From Hyphomonas sp. (GTDB lineage Bacteria; Pseudomonadota; Alphaproteobacteria; Caulobacterales; Hyphomonadaceae), in assembly GCF_018402285.1 (NCBI RefSeq), contig NZ_JAGYJH010000002.1:186001-250000 (forward strand): DNA of 64,000 bases, written 5' to 3'. Below are positions 8,794 through 18,024 of the stretch, one piece after another (position 1 is the stretch's first letter; each line of letters opens with the position of its first letter). Under the pieces are notes generated by a model. That model had not been told where the DNA came from, did not search any database, and saw only the letters and a program-made list of their open reading frames with translations. The position numbers and the translations under genes were made by a program.

Positions 8794-9219
8794 ATGCGTG
8801 CACGGACCCGTCGGCTCTATACCTTTGGCATCGCTGCCCTTCTCGTCCTGGCGGCGGCAGCGCTGGCGTTCTTTGCGCTGCGCGAGAACGCCAATCTCTT
8901 CTACACGCCTGAAGTTCTTGCGGAAAAAGGATTTCCCGAGGAAGGGCGCGAGGTAAAGGTCGGCGGCTGGGTTGAGCCTGGATCACTGACCTATGGAGAT
9001 GGCGGGGCGACAATGCGGTTTGTGGTGATCGACAACAGCCCGAGCACGATCACGGTAAGCTTTACCGGCGTGGCGCCCGACCTCTTCCGGGAGGGACAAG
9101 GCGTTGTGGCGACCGGCAGGTTTACGCCCGAGGGCGAGTTCACCGCGCGCCAGCTGCTCGCCAAGCATGACGAGAACTACCAGCCGCGTGAGCTCAGACC
9201 GCTCGAGGCGGGCGGATGA
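8794..9219 (+). CDS. ccmE: Haem chaperone CcmE
   Basis: A 141-residue periplasmic haem carrier of the Ccm (system I) pathway. It has a short cytoplasmic tail, one membrane anchor (~9-28) and an OB-fold domain. The haem-binding motif LAKHDENYQP is present, with His125 as the covalent haem ligand and Tyr129 as the axial partner. Signature stretches such as FYTPEVLAE and VKVGGWVEPGS are also seen. Its end overlaps the ccmF start by four bases (9216-9219), as expected in a ccmIEF operon. Confidence 0.95.
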   Translation: MRARTRRLYTFGIAALLVLAAAALAFFALRENANLFYTPEVLAEKGFPEEGREVKVGGWVEPGSLTYGDGGATMRFVVIDNSPSTITVSFTGVAPDLFREGQGVVATGRFTPEGEFTARQLLAKHDENYQPRELRPLEAGG

Positions 9220-11123
9220 TCGAACTTGCGCATTTTGCGGCGTTCCTGGCGCTGGGGCTATCGCTGGCGCAGGCGGTGCTGGGCCTGAAGGGCGAGCGGC
9301 GGCTGGCGGGGCTTTCGGCGATTGCCGCGTTTGGCGTCATGACGCTGTCTTTCCTGATCCTGGTGTTTGCCTTCATGCGCTCGGATTTCTCCGTCGCGCT
9401 GGTGGCCAACAACTCCCACACGCTCAAGCCGATGATCTACAAGATTGCCGGCACATGGGGGAACCATGAAGGCTCGATGGCCATGTGGTGCCTGGTCACC
9501 ATCGGCTTTGGCGCGGTTGCGGCCGCGACAATGCGGACCGGACGCGAGACGTTCGAGGCGCGCGCGCTCGGCGTGCAGGGCATGCTCGCGGTGGGATCGA
9601 TGGCATATCTGCTGTTTGCGTCCTCGCCTTTCCTGCGGCTTGATCCGGCCCCGTTTCAGGGCTCAGGGCTGAACCCGCTCCTGCAGGATCCTGGGCTCGC
9701 GCTGCACCCGCCCATGCTTTACCTTGGCTATGTCGGATACTCCTTTGTCTTTGCCCTGGCGGCCGCCGGCCTTATGGAAGGCCGGATTGACCGGGTGTGG
9801 GCGAAGGAAGCACGGATCTGGTCTCTGGCGGCGTTTGCGCCGCTGACGCTGGGCATCGCGCTGGGTTCCTACTGGGCGTATTACGAGCTCGGCTGGGGCG
9901 GCTGGTGGTTCTGGGATCCGGTGGAAAATGCCTCGCTGATGCCCTGGCTGATCGGGGCGGCGCTGCTGCATTCGGTCATCGTTACGGAGAAGCGCGAGAG
10001 TTTTGCGGCCTGGACCGCGCTTCTGGCGGTGCTGTCCTACCTGTTCTCGATCCTGGGCGCGTTTCTTGTCCGCTCGGGCGTGTTGACATCCGTGCATGCC
10101 TTTGCCGTCGACCCTGAGCGCGGGACCCTGCTGCTGCTCGGCCTGCTGGGATATGGCGGCTTTGCGCTCGGCCTGTTTGCGCTGCGGGCGCCGTCGCTGG
10201 TGGGCGGCAAGCCGTGGACGCTGCTCAGCCGCGAAGGCGCGCTGATGGCGAACAATGTGGTGCTTATTGTTGCCACGCTGACAGTTCTTCTGGGAACGCT
10301 GTTTCCCCTCATTGCCCAAGCGTTCGGGCGGACGATTTCGGTTGGTGAGCCCTATTTCAATCTGACTTTTGTGCCGATCCTTGTGCTGGCCCTGATCTTC
10401 CTGCCGGTGGTACAGGCATGGGCCTGGGGCAAGGCGGACCTGAAGGGCTGGGCGCGCTGGGCGGTGGGCGGAGCGGCTCTTACCGGGGTGTTCATGCTGC
10501 TGGGCATCGGGCCGCTGGATATTCCCCTGGGCGCGGCGTTCGGCCTTGCGGTCGGGATCTGGCTGCTCGCTGGCGCTGCGCTGGAGATGAAGCGCCGGGC
10601 GATGACGCTGGGACGTGTGTTCAAGATGCCCGCCCGTGTCTGGGCGATGACACTCGCACATGCGGGGCTGGGCTTTTTCGTGATCGGCGCGGTGCTTGAA
10701 ACCAGCGGGCGCTATGAAGCGACGCTGGCACTGACCGAAGGCGGCAAAGGCAGCGTTGCGGGATGGGAGATAACGCTCGAAGAAGTGCGCGCGATCGAAG
10801 GGCCGAACTGGTATGCCGACAAGGCCGTGATGACGGCGCGCAAGGGCGCGGTGAGCGCAGAGCTTCTGCCGATGAAACGGTTCTATCCCGCCGCAATGAT
10901 GCCAACGACCGAGACAGCAATCCACAAGACGGGCATGGGCGACCTCTATGTGGCGCTGGGCGAGCAGCGCGAGGTGGACGGTGAAGCGCGCTGGGTGTTC
11001 CGCGTCTACTACAATCCGATGGTGGATGTTCTCTATCTCGGGACCATCCTGATCGGGCTGGGCGGATTGCTGGCGATGTGGCCGAAGCGGCGCGCGCTCA
11101 AGCCCGCGGCAGGCGAAGCGTAG
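9216..11123 (+). CDS. ccmF: Haem lyase subunit CcmF
   Basis: A 635-residue polytopic membrane protein of the haem-handling superfamily. It transfers haem from CcmE to apocytochrome c together with CcmH. The WWD tryptophan-rich signature (GWGGWWFWDPVENASLMPW, ~226-244) and conserved stretches such as GTWGNHEGSM are clear. The last 26 bases overlap head-on with the 3' end of the convergent histidine kinase gene. In most alphaproteobacteria ccmH follows ccmF directly. Here ccmH lies 4 kb away on the opposite strand, consistent with a local inversion whose left breakpoint is at this stop codon. Confidence 0.95.
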   Translation: MIELAHFAAFLALGLSLAQAVLGLKGERRLAGLSAIAAFGVMTLSFLILVFAFMRSDFSVALVANNSHTLKPMIYKIAGTWGNHEGSMAMWCLVTIGFGAVAAATMRTGRETFEARALGVQGMLAVGSMAYLLFASSPFLRLDPAPFQGSGLNPLLQDPGLALHPPMLYLGYVGYSFVFALAAAGLMEGRIDRVWAKEARIWSLAAFAPLTLGIALGSYWAYYELGWGGWWFWDPVENASLMPWLIGAALLHSVIVTEKRESFAAWTALLAVLSYLFSILGAFLVRSGVLTSVHAFAVDPERGTLLLLGLLGYGGFALGLFALRAPSLVGGKPWTLLSREGALMANNVVLIVATLTVLLGTLFPLIAQAFGRTISVGEPYFNLTFVPILVLALIFLPVVQAWAWGKADLKGWARWAVGGAALTGVFMLLGIGPLDIPLGAAFGLAVGIWLLAGAALEMKRRAMTLGRVFKMPARVWAMTLAHAGLGFFVIGAVLETSGRYEATLALTEGGKGSVAGWEITLEEVRAIEGPNWYADKAVMTARKGAVSAELLPMKRFYPAAMMPTTETAIHKTGMGDLYVALGEQREVDGEARWVFRVYYNPMVDVLYLGTILIGLGGLLAMWPKRRALKPAAGEA

Positions 11124-12651
11124 CCTTCAGGCCGGGCGTCTCGGGCAGGCCATTGCCGGCATCGAGGATCAGCTCGCCCCGGTGCAATTCTGCGACCGAT
11201 TCCACCAGCGCGAGGCCAAGTCCGGAGCCCGGAAGGGTGCGCGCCGAATCGAGGCGGTGGAAACGCTGGGTGACCTTGTCCCGCTCGTCGACCGGAATGC
11301 CCGGGCCGGAGTCGATGACCGTCAGATCAATCATGCCGTCGGGCGTGCGGCTGGCGGTGAAGCTGATGGCGCCGCCGGAAGGGGTGTATTTCACTGCATT
11401 GTCGAGCAGGTTGGCGAGGGCCTGACCGATCAGGTCCTTGTCGCCAAGGATGACGAGGTTCTTGGCGACCTGGCTTTTGAAGGAGAGGCTGGCCTCCTCA
11501 CAGGCCGGATCGAACAGTTCGGCAAGCTCTTCGGCAAGGCCGCTGAGATCCATCCGGGCGAGTGTGCCTTCCGAGCCTGCATCGAGGCGGGCGAGGCGCA
11601 GGATCGCGTTGAACGTGTCGAGGACGCGGTCCACTTCCGACAGCGTTGTGCCAAGCGTTTCGTTGGCCGCGTCTTCTGAGAGCGGTTTGCTGAGGGCGAG
11701 CTCCAGACGGTTGCGCAGGCGCGTGAGCGGCGAGCGCAGGTCATGGGCGATGGCGTTGCCGGTGTGACGGGAAGACTCCACCAGTTTCTGGATCTGGTCG
11801 AGCATGGCGTTGAGACGCTGGGCGAGGCGGTCGAACTCGTCGCCTGTGCCACGCACGGGCATCCGGCGGCCAAGCTCGCCGCCCATGACGGCCTCTGTGG
11901 TCTTGGCAAGTTCGTCGGCGCGTTTGGCCGCGCCGCGCGAGATGAGGAGGCCGCCGGCGAGCGACAGGATCAGCGCGATGGGCATGGCCACATAGACCGC
12001 GTTGCGGATGCGCCCGACGATCACGGTCTGCTGGGCCGTATCGAAGGCGACCATCAGCGCGCCGCCATTGTCCCGCAGGCGCACGATGCGGCCCGCCGCC
12101 GGGCGCAGGGTGTTGGTGCCATCGGCCTGGGGGAGTTCGAAATCGAAATAGACCGTCTTCATGCCGGCCGTGGGCGGATCGGCGGGCAGGCGGGGGAAAT
12201 GGCCTGCGATCTTCCGGCCGGAGGAGTCTTCAAGATAATAGAAGAACTGGGAGCCTGAGAGGGTCATCCGCTCGAACACAGACTGGCTGAGGCGTTCCAT
12301 GCCACCGGTATAGTAGGCATTGGCGAGCTGCTCGAACTCGACCGTGATGCGGTTTTCGGACTCGGCGCGGATATAATACACCGTCGAATAGTAGAGATAG
12401 ACCAGCAGCGCGCCGAAGAAGGCCGCGATCATCGCAGAATAGAGGATTGTGAGCTTGAAGGTCGTTGTGCGCGCAAAGGCGGGCATCGCCTTCTTGATCT
12501 GGGCCATGAAGGGGAGACGGGAGAGGCCCCGGCCGATCCCGCGCCATCCTGCCCTGATGCCGCGCCCCAAAATCCGCAATGGCTGCAGGAGCTGCGCCTT
12601 GTCTGGCACAATCGGGGCAAGCCATGCGGGAAGCTGGAGCGGCGTTTTCAT
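11098..12651 (-). CDS. Sensor histidine kinase (DegP-linked two-component system)
   Basis: A 517-residue kinase with two membrane helices (~68-90 and ~218-238), a ~125-residue periplasmic domain and a HAMP segment. The DHp domain carries phospho-His303 in AIAHDLRSPL. The ATPase domain has NLLDNAVKY, DSGPGIP and GSGLGLALV. The first ~60 residues form an unusual basic cytoplasmic extension, so ATG at Met49 is an alternative start. It lies downstream of its regulator (33-base gap) and of degP, a grouping conserved near glnE in rhizobia. An envelope-stress role is inferred from that linkage. Its stop codon lies inside the last codons of ccmF. Confidence 0.85.
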   Translation of the reverse strand: MKTPLQLPAWLAPIVPDKAQLLQPLRILGRGIRAGWRGIGRGLSRLPFMAQIKKAMPAFARTTTFKLTILYSAMIAAFFGALLVYLYYSTVYYIRAESENRITVEFEQLANAYYTGGMERLSQSVFERMTLSGSQFFYYLEDSSGRKIAGHFPRLPADPPTAGMKTVYFDFELPQADGTNTLRPAAGRIVRLRDNGGALMVAFDTAQQTVIVGRIRNAVYVAMPIALILSLAGGLLISRGAAKRADELAKTTEAVMGGELGRRMPVRGTGDEFDRLAQRLNAMLDQIQKLVESSRHTGNAIAHDLRSPLTRLRNRLELALSKPLSEDAANETLGTTLSEVDRVLDTFNAILRLARLDAGSEGTLARMDLSGLAEELAELFDPACEEASLSFKSQVAKNLVILGDKDLIGQALANLLDNAVKYTPSGGAISFTASRTPDGMIDLTVIDSGPGIPVDERDKVTQRFHRLDSARTLPGSGLGLALVESVAELHRGELILDAGNGLPETPGLKATLRLPRA

Positions 12652-12684
12652 CTCGCGCTAGGTGCCAGCGCCGCTCCAAAAGGT

Positions 12685-13413
12685 CTAGCCCTGGCCTTGC
12701 AGCCGGTATCCGGCGCCGCGGACGGTCTGGAGCAGCGGCTCGCCGAACTCCTTGTCGATCTTGGCCCGCAGGCGGGAGATGTGGACGTCGATCACGTTGG
12801 TCTGAGGGTCGAAATTATAGTCCCACACTTTTTCCAGCAGCATCGTGCGGGTGACGACCTGTCCGGCATGGCGCATCAGGTATTCCAAGAGGCGGAATTC
12901 GCGTGGCTGGAGATCGATCTTCTTGCCGCCTCGGGTGACCTTGCGCGTGAGGAGGTTCATTTCGAGGTCGCCCGCCTTGAGCACCGTAACCGGCGGCTCG
13001 GCGCTGGTCTGGCGGCGGCCGAGGGCTTCTACACGGGCAGCGAGCTCTGCCGGAGCGAAGGGCTTGCCCAGATAGTCTTCGGCGCCGGCCCGAAGGCCTT
13101 GCACCTTGTTCTGGACGTCGCCCAGAGCCGAGAGGAAGAGGGCCGGAGTGGTGCCGCCGGCTGCGCGGAACTCCTGCAGCAGGGTCAGCCCGTCCTTTTC
13201 CGGAAGCATCCGGTCCACGACGAGGGCGTCAAAGTCGCCCGCCCGGGCCCGGGCGAGGCCCGAGGCGCCATCGCTGGCGCGTTCAACCTTGTGTCCGGCG
13301 TCTGCGAGAACCTTCTCGATGAAGCTCGCCATGTCATTGTCATCCTCGATCACGAGGACTTTCAGTGAGGCCGTGGAATCTGTTTCGACCATGCTGGTCT
13401 CCATCAACGTCAT
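12685..13413 (-). CDS. OmpR-family response regulator (DegP-linked)
   Basis: A 242-residue regulator: receiver domain with acidic pair EDD at ~23-25, phosphoacceptor Asp67 (VVDRMLPEKDG) and GKPF Lys, then a winged-helix DNA-binding domain ending GAGYRLQG. ATG 13413 has AAGGAG at 5 bases; ATG 13392 is an alternative with GGAG at 6 bases, so the N-terminus is uncertain by 7 residues. It follows degP by 10 bases and precedes the kinase, so the three genes probably form one minus-strand operon. Confidence 0.87.
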   Translation of the reverse strand: MTLMETSMVETDSTASLKVLVIEDDNDMASFIEKVLADAGHKVERASDGASGLARARAGDFDALVVDRMLPEKDGLTLLQEFRAAGGTTPALFLSALGDVQNKVQGLRAGAEDYLGKPFAPAELAARVEALGRRQTSAEPPVTVLKAGDLEMNLLTRKVTRGGKKIDLQPREFRLLEYLMRHAGQVVTRTMLLEKVWDYNFDPQTNVIDVHISRLRAKIDKEFGEPLLQTVRGAGYRLQGQG

Positions 13414-13423
13414 GTTGGCTCCT

Positions 13424-14962
13424 TCAGCCTGCCGGCAAATCTACAGTGAGGTAAGTCGTGGACTGGCCGACGCGGACGGCCAGCAGGATTTTTGACCGGC
13501 TGGCCGCGCGGGCGTCCTTCACGGTCTTCTCGAAAGCGTCAATGGTCGGAACCGGCTGGCCATTTGCTTCCAAGATGACGAGGCCGCGCTCAAGGCCTGC
13601 TTTGTCAAAGGGGCCGTCCGGCGTCACTTCCATGATGGCAAGGCCGGTGTCGGTCGGGCGAAGGCCGAGACGCTGGCGGACGTCTTCCGGCATCGGCATC
13701 AGACGTACGCCCAGATCCTCGAGCAGGACGCCAGGGACGCCGGGCGTCTGAACGCCGTTGTTGCTTCCCGGAGCAGACGGATTGCCCTGCGCAGCATACG
13801 GATCATTCGGACGCTCGCCCACAGTGACGTTGATTGTCTGGCGCTTGCCATTGCGGATGATCTCGAACTTGTTCGAGGTATTCGCGATGAGGCGGCCAAC
13901 AATACGGGTTGTCGAGGTTGCGTCTGTTACCTTCTGGCCATTGACCGAGAGAATGATGTCGTTGCGCAGAAGGCCGCCTCTTTCGGCGGGGCTGCCGATG
14001 GTGACATCGGCAATCAGCGAACCCTGCGTGTCTTCAATGCCGAGGGCTTCGGCAAATTCCGGTGTGAGGTCGCCGATCGTGACGCCGAGCCAGCCGCGCG
14101 AGACGCGGCCATCCTTGATGAGCGTGTCGGTCACTTCCTTGGCGAGTTCGGCGGGGATCGCGAAACCGATGCCGACCGAGCCGCCGGTAGGCGAAAGGAT
14201 CTGCGAGTTCACGCCGATGACATTGCCCTGAAGGTCAAAGGTCGGGCCGCCGGAATTGCCCCGGTTGATGGGGGCGTCGATCTGGATGAAGTCCGTGTAC
14301 GGGCTGCCGGCGCCAAGCTCGCGGCCATTTGCCGAGAGAATGCCGGCGGTGGCCGTTCCGCCGAGGCCGAAGGGATTGCCGAGAGCCACGACCCAGTCGC
14401 CCTTGCGGACTTTCTCAGAGGAGCCGAATCTGACGTGGGGGTATTTGCCTTTTTCCTTCACGCGGAGGACAGCAAGATCGGTCTGCAGGTCCGAACCGAC
14501 GAGTTCTGCGTCCAGTTCCTTGCCGTCAGAGGTGACGATCTGGATCTGGGTGGCGCGGTCAATGACGTGGTGGTTGGTAACAATGAGGCCGTCTTCGGAA
14601 ATGAAGAAGCCCGAGCCGAGGGAGCGCGACTCGCGCTGACGGGGTGTTTCCTGCGGGGCGGGGCGCTGCTGGAAGAATTCTTCCAGGCCGGGGGCGCCGC
14701 GGAAGCGCTCGAGAAACTGTTCCATGTCCTGAACGCCGCCCACATCCTGGGTGGCGATGACGTTGACACTGACGACGGCTGGTTCGACTTTTTCGATCAG
14801 GTCTGCGAAGCTCAGCGGCGCGCCTGGGGGCGCCTGGATGGCGATAGGTTGAGCGCCGGCTTCCGGCGCGAGAAGTTTCGGAACCGAGACCGCGCCTCCC
14901 ATGATCGCAGCTCCGAAGGCAGCAGCAATGAGTGCCTGAGCCGAAATCCCGATTTTGCGCAT
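13424..14962 (-). CDS. degP: Periplasmic serine protease DegP/HtrA (Do family)
   Basis: A 512-residue envelope quality-control protease and chaperone. An N-terminal signal or anchor segment (~8-36) precedes the trypsin-like domain with catalytic His132 (TNHHVI), Asp162 (TDLAVL) and Ser237 (GNSGGP). Two PDZ domains (~300-385 and ~410-505) complete the DegP layout. ATG 14962 was chosen because GGAG lies 8 bases upstream and the signal sequence starts there; the upstream in-frame extension is not signal-like. The 153 bases between ccmH and this gene could hold its own promoter. The genes behind it encode a response regulator and kinase likely involved in its control. Confidence 0.93.
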   Translation of the reverse strand: MRKIGISAQALIAAAFGAAIMGGAVSVPKLLAPEAGAQPIAIQAPPGAPLSFADLIEKVEPAVVSVNVIATQDVGGVQDMEQFLERFRGAPGLEEFFQQRPAPQETPRQRESRSLGSGFFISEDGLIVTNHHVIDRATQIQIVTSDGKELDAELVGSDLQTDLAVLRVKEKGKYPHVRFGSSEKVRKGDWVVALGNPFGLGGTATAGILSANGRELGAGSPYTDFIQIDAPINRGNSGGPTFDLQGNVIGVNSQILSPTGGSVGIGFAIPAELAKEVTDTLIKDGRVSRGWLGVTIGDLTPEFAEALGIEDTQGSLIADVTIGSPAERGGLLRNDIILSVNGQKVTDATSTTRIVGRLIANTSNKFEIIRNGKRQTINVTVGERPNDPYAAQGNPSAPGSNNGVQTPGVPGVLLEDLGVRLMPMPEDVRQRLGLRPTDTGLAIMEVTPDGPFDKAGLERGLVILEANGQPVPTIDAFEKTVKDARAASRSKILLAVRVGQSTTYLTVDLPAG

Positions 14963-15115
14963 CAAATTCTCCAGATCGCTGATTTTACGCCAGTAAGGGC
15001 GTTGGCCAAAACATAAACATGACACACGAAGAGTGGTCATTAAAAGACAGTTAGGTGCAATCACGGCGGCTTGAAGGCCTCCCGGACTTTAATTGAGGCT
15101 GCCGCAACGCCCGTT

Positions 15116-15514
15116 TCAGACGTCCTCAGCCTCGACTTCACCGGTTTTGCGCTTCGCGCTGGCCGCGAACACGATGCCGACACTGGCGCCGGCGGCCAGG
15201 AGAATGAAGGGCAAGCCCCAGAGGAGCCAGCTGGCCGGGTCGCGCGCCGGGGGGCGGAACAGCACGAATTCGCCATAACGGCTGACAAACCAGTCCCGAA
15301 TTTCTGCGTTGGTGGCGCCTTCGGCGACCATTTCGCGGATGCGGGTGCGCATGTCCTCGGCGATCGGGGCAGAGGATTGTGAGACCGGCTCGTTCTCGCA
15401 GGCCACGCAGCGCACTTCGCGCATCAGGGCCTGCGCACGCAGTTCCTGATCGGGATCGTCCAGCGGTGCGCCGGCGGCGAAGGCAATCAGGACAGAGGCG
15501 AGGACGGCTTTCAT
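15116..15514 (-). CDS. ccmH: Cytochrome c maturation thiol protein CcmH
   Basis: A 132-residue membrane-anchored thioredoxin-like helper that reduces apocytochrome c haem-binding cysteines for CcmF. It has a signal peptide (~1-16), the redox motif in the form VRCVAC (Cys36, Cys39; family LRCxxC), the downstream stretches SSAPIAEDMR and VSRYGEFVLFRPP, and a C-terminal membrane helix (~97-118). Normally ccmH follows ccmF in the same operon. Here it is on the opposite strand and sits upstream of degP. It must therefore have its own promoter or share one with the M48 gene upstream. Confidence 0.93.
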   Translation of the reverse strand: MKAVLASVLIAFAAGAPLDDPDQELRAQALMREVRCVACENEPVSQSSAPIAEDMRTRIREMVAEGATNAEIRDWFVSRYGEFVLFRPPARDPASWLLWGLPFILLAAGASVGIVFAASAKRKTGEVEAEDV

Positions 15515-15567
15515 GATGCTTCTTCCCTAGCAGAGGCAGGCCGGACGGGGAAAGGCCCGCCGATGTC

Positions 15568-17352
15568 TCAGCTGCCTTCCTCCGGCGGGTCTTCGGGCCG
15601 AAGGTTTGCCTCCAGGAGAGCGAGCAGCTGGGCTTCCTTCTCCGCAATCTCTCCATCGGCCTCAGCAATCTGGCGCAGCACGGTCTTGAGATTGGCGATG
15701 CCGTGTTCGTTGAGCAGCTTGTTGGCGAAGGAAATCATCCGGTCCAGCGAGGGGATGTCGCCTGGATGGCGGCAGCGTTCGCGGAAGCCTTCCCGGTCGA
15801 GCCCGCCGAAGAGTTCCATGGCGCGGGTCTCGGCGATGACGATTTCCCGGTCATCCACGCTGCCATCTATCGTCACCATGAGGGCAAGGAAGTCTGTCAG
15901 CAGGTAGCCGAAGATTTCGTCGATGCCCTGTTCGGCCGATTGCTCCTTTGGCCACATCTCGCTCATGAGATGGTATTGCAGGGCGGTGAGGTCTTCCTCC
16001 AGCGCGGTCATGTTGTCGAGCCCGTCGGTGACCTTTGGCGCGCCATAGAACCGATGCAGAACCATGTCTTCCCCGCAGATTGCGCCAAGGTTCAGCCCGA
16101 AGGCGGCGAGACGGTCTTCCGTCGGCGGATGGGTGTCGATCGGGTGGCGGACGCTGTCGCCAAGGGCAAACTCCAGCAACGGGGCGATCCGGGCGCGGTC
16201 AACGTCGAGCCGGACGCTTTCGGAAAAGCTGCGTACGATGTTGCGCGAGAAGCGCCCCTGCATCCCGCGCGTGACAACCCCTTCCATCTGGCTGCCCCAC
16301 ATTGAGCCGAGCAGGGAGGATTTGAGCAGGGAGTAGGCAATGTCCTCGGGCGAGGAGACCTGCGCGCCATGCTGATCGGCGCGGTGCTCGCGCTGACGGC
16401 CGATGCGCCGCTCGACCACGGAAAAGGCGTAGATCAGGTCGTCGATCAGGAATTTGGAGGGCAGGGAAAGGAGGCGGGTGATCGGGCGGCCGCGCGCGGA
16501 GAAAACCTCGCTGGCCTTGGCGAGCCCCATGTAAACGGGCGCAAAGCGGATGGTATAGGCGGTATCCCCGCCGGAGAAATGGCCAAGCTCATGGCCGATG
16601 ACGGCGCGCAGCTCGCCTTCGGTGAAATGGCTCATCAATGGCAGGGAGAGGTGCAGGGTCTGGCCCTGCAGCGGTCCCTTGCCATAGGGCGTATGCACCG
16701 GCGCAGAAGTGGCAAAGAAAGTTGGCTCCAGCCCGATGATCACATTGTCCGGCATCTTGGCCTGCAGCGTTTTGGAAACGTCGCGGACCATCAGCCCGAG
16801 CCGGGGATATTCGTAGAAACTGATCGGGCGGGCGGCGACATAGCTTTTCGGGCGGGTGAAGAACACGCCGAGGCCACGGATCACCGCATAGGCCGCGCCA
16901 AGCCCGATGATGCCAAAGGCGCCGATCAGAAGGTCGCCCTGGAAGGCCAGCCAGTAGCCGAGCGCCAGATAGACGCCGCTGGCGAAGATACCGAAATGCA
17001 CCAGCGAGACGACGCCGACCACCAGGGTGGTGATCAGGGCATAGGGCCAGAAGCCGAGCGAGAGGATCGTCCGGTTTGATCCCAGCAGGGCTGCAACGAT
17101 GCGAGACAGGGGGACGATGGCAAAGGAGAAGGCGAGCACGCCAGTCGAGACAATAGACAACCAGCCGAAGGGGGTTGCCTCGCCGCAGGCATAGCCGCGA
17201 GGATCAGAGAGGATTGCCCCGGCGCAGGAGAGGGAGCCGGACACGGCGCCTTCGAGGCCTCCGGCGCTATCCTGGTAGCGCGCAATCGTCACGGCGATGC
17301 CCAGCAGCGGAATGACCGTGAGCACGGCGATCAGGCGCAGCAGTCTGAGCAT
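15568..17352 (-). CDS. M48 metallopeptidase with C-terminal TerB-like domain
   Basis: A 594-residue membrane protein. The N-terminal half holds about four to five hydrophobic helices (~5-23, 63-85, 103-130, 140-165). The M48 zinc site follows: HELGH at 254-258 with a candidate third ligand Glu322 in REHRAD. After the peptidase domain, residues ~470-590 form an acidic helical domain with two repeats of the type DGSVDDREIVIAE and ADGEIAEKEAQLL, resembling TerB/DjlA-N. The combination of HtpX/Oma1-like membrane protease with TerB tail suggests envelope stress or proteolysis control, in keeping with the adjacent degP. GGAAGGGGA lies about 10 bases before ATG 17352. Confidence 0.8.
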   Translation of the reverse strand: MLRLLRLIAVLTVIPLLGIAVTIARYQDSAGGLEGAVSGSLSCAGAILSDPRGYACGEATPFGWLSIVSTGVLAFSFAIVPLSRIVAALLGSNRTILSLGFWPYALITTLVVGVVSLVHFGIFASGVYLALGYWLAFQGDLLIGAFGIIGLGAAYAVIRGLGVFFTRPKSYVAARPISFYEYPRLGLMVRDVSKTLQAKMPDNVIIGLEPTFFATSAPVHTPYGKGPLQGQTLHLSLPLMSHFTEGELRAVIGHELGHFSGGDTAYTIRFAPVYMGLAKASEVFSARGRPITRLLSLPSKFLIDDLIYAFSVVERRIGRQREHRADQHGAQVSSPEDIAYSLLKSSLLGSMWGSQMEGVVTRGMQGRFSRNIVRSFSESVRLDVDRARIAPLLEFALGDSVRHPIDTHPPTEDRLAAFGLNLGAICGEDMVLHRFYGAPKVTDGLDNMTALEEDLTALQYHLMSEMWPKEQSAEQGIDEIFGYLLTDFLALMVTIDGSVDDREIVIAETRAMELFGGLDREGFRERCRHPGDIPSLDRMISFANKLLNEHGIANLKTVLRQIAEADGEIAEKEAQLLALLEANLRPEDPPEEGS

Positions 17353-17446
17353 GGATTTCGTCCCCTTCCAGGGGAAGAACGAAAACCTGAAATGGGCGGC
17401 TGTCAATCTTGGGGCCGCGACGATCTACGATGCCGGGCGGGCGCCA

Positions 17447-17887
17447 TCAGATCACGCCATCGCGGCGCAGGACCGCTTCTTGGGATGCGTGGGACAGACA
17501 GGCGAGGATTTTTGGCTCTGGCTGCGTTTTAACGATATAGGTGACCTGAAAGCGGGAGGTGACATGCCCCGTCCTGGCGCGGGCAAAGGTCATGCGCCAG
17601 TCAGCGGCGACAAGGAAATGTGACGGCGCGGCTTCCTCAATGGCCCTGACATCAACCTCCAAAGCGGACAGACCCAGATGTTCCTTCATGACGCCATGAC
17701 GGTCGGTAAGCCCCGCGCGGTAAGCGTCATCCACCTTCCAGACGGCGAAAGTGTCCGGCGAGGATTCGATGTAGAAGGACGCATAGGCCGACGCCATGGC
17801 AGCGGCATCCCCGCCAAGGGAGGCCTTTGCATACTGCTGAAAGAAGCGCCGCAGCCTTTCTTCGCGTGTTTCAGCCATCTCGGGCAC
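17447..17887 (-). CDS. NTF2/SnoaL-like hypothetical protein
   Basis: A 146-residue soluble protein with the pattern of an NTF2-like cone fold. It starts with an N-terminal helix (EERLRRFFQQYAKASLGGD), then AAAMASAYASFYIESSPD typical of the family's first strand-helix region. Alternating strands follow, such as HFLVAADWRMTFAR and SRFQVTYIVK. No catalytic residues can be assigned. The gene is divergent from glnE and 94 bases upstream of the M48 gene on the same strand. The fold call is by pattern only. Confidence 0.65.
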   Translation of the reverse strand: MPEMAETREERLRRFFQQYAKASLGGDAAAMASAYASFYIESSPDTFAVWKVDDAYRAGLTDRHGVMKEHLGLSALEVDVRAIEEAAPSHFLVAADWRMTFARARTGHVTSRFQVTYIVKTQPEPKILACLSHASQEAVLRRDGVI

Positions 17888-18024
17888 TCCACTTTTCCGG
17901 GCCCGCCATAGCAGGGCTTTGCTACGTTTCTGCGTCGGGGACGTAATATGTCCAAGACGCCTGACGCGCGGAAAGGTTGCCTGGCAGTTTGTGGGATAAC
18001 AGAGGCTCGGCTAAGTCTCTGCTC

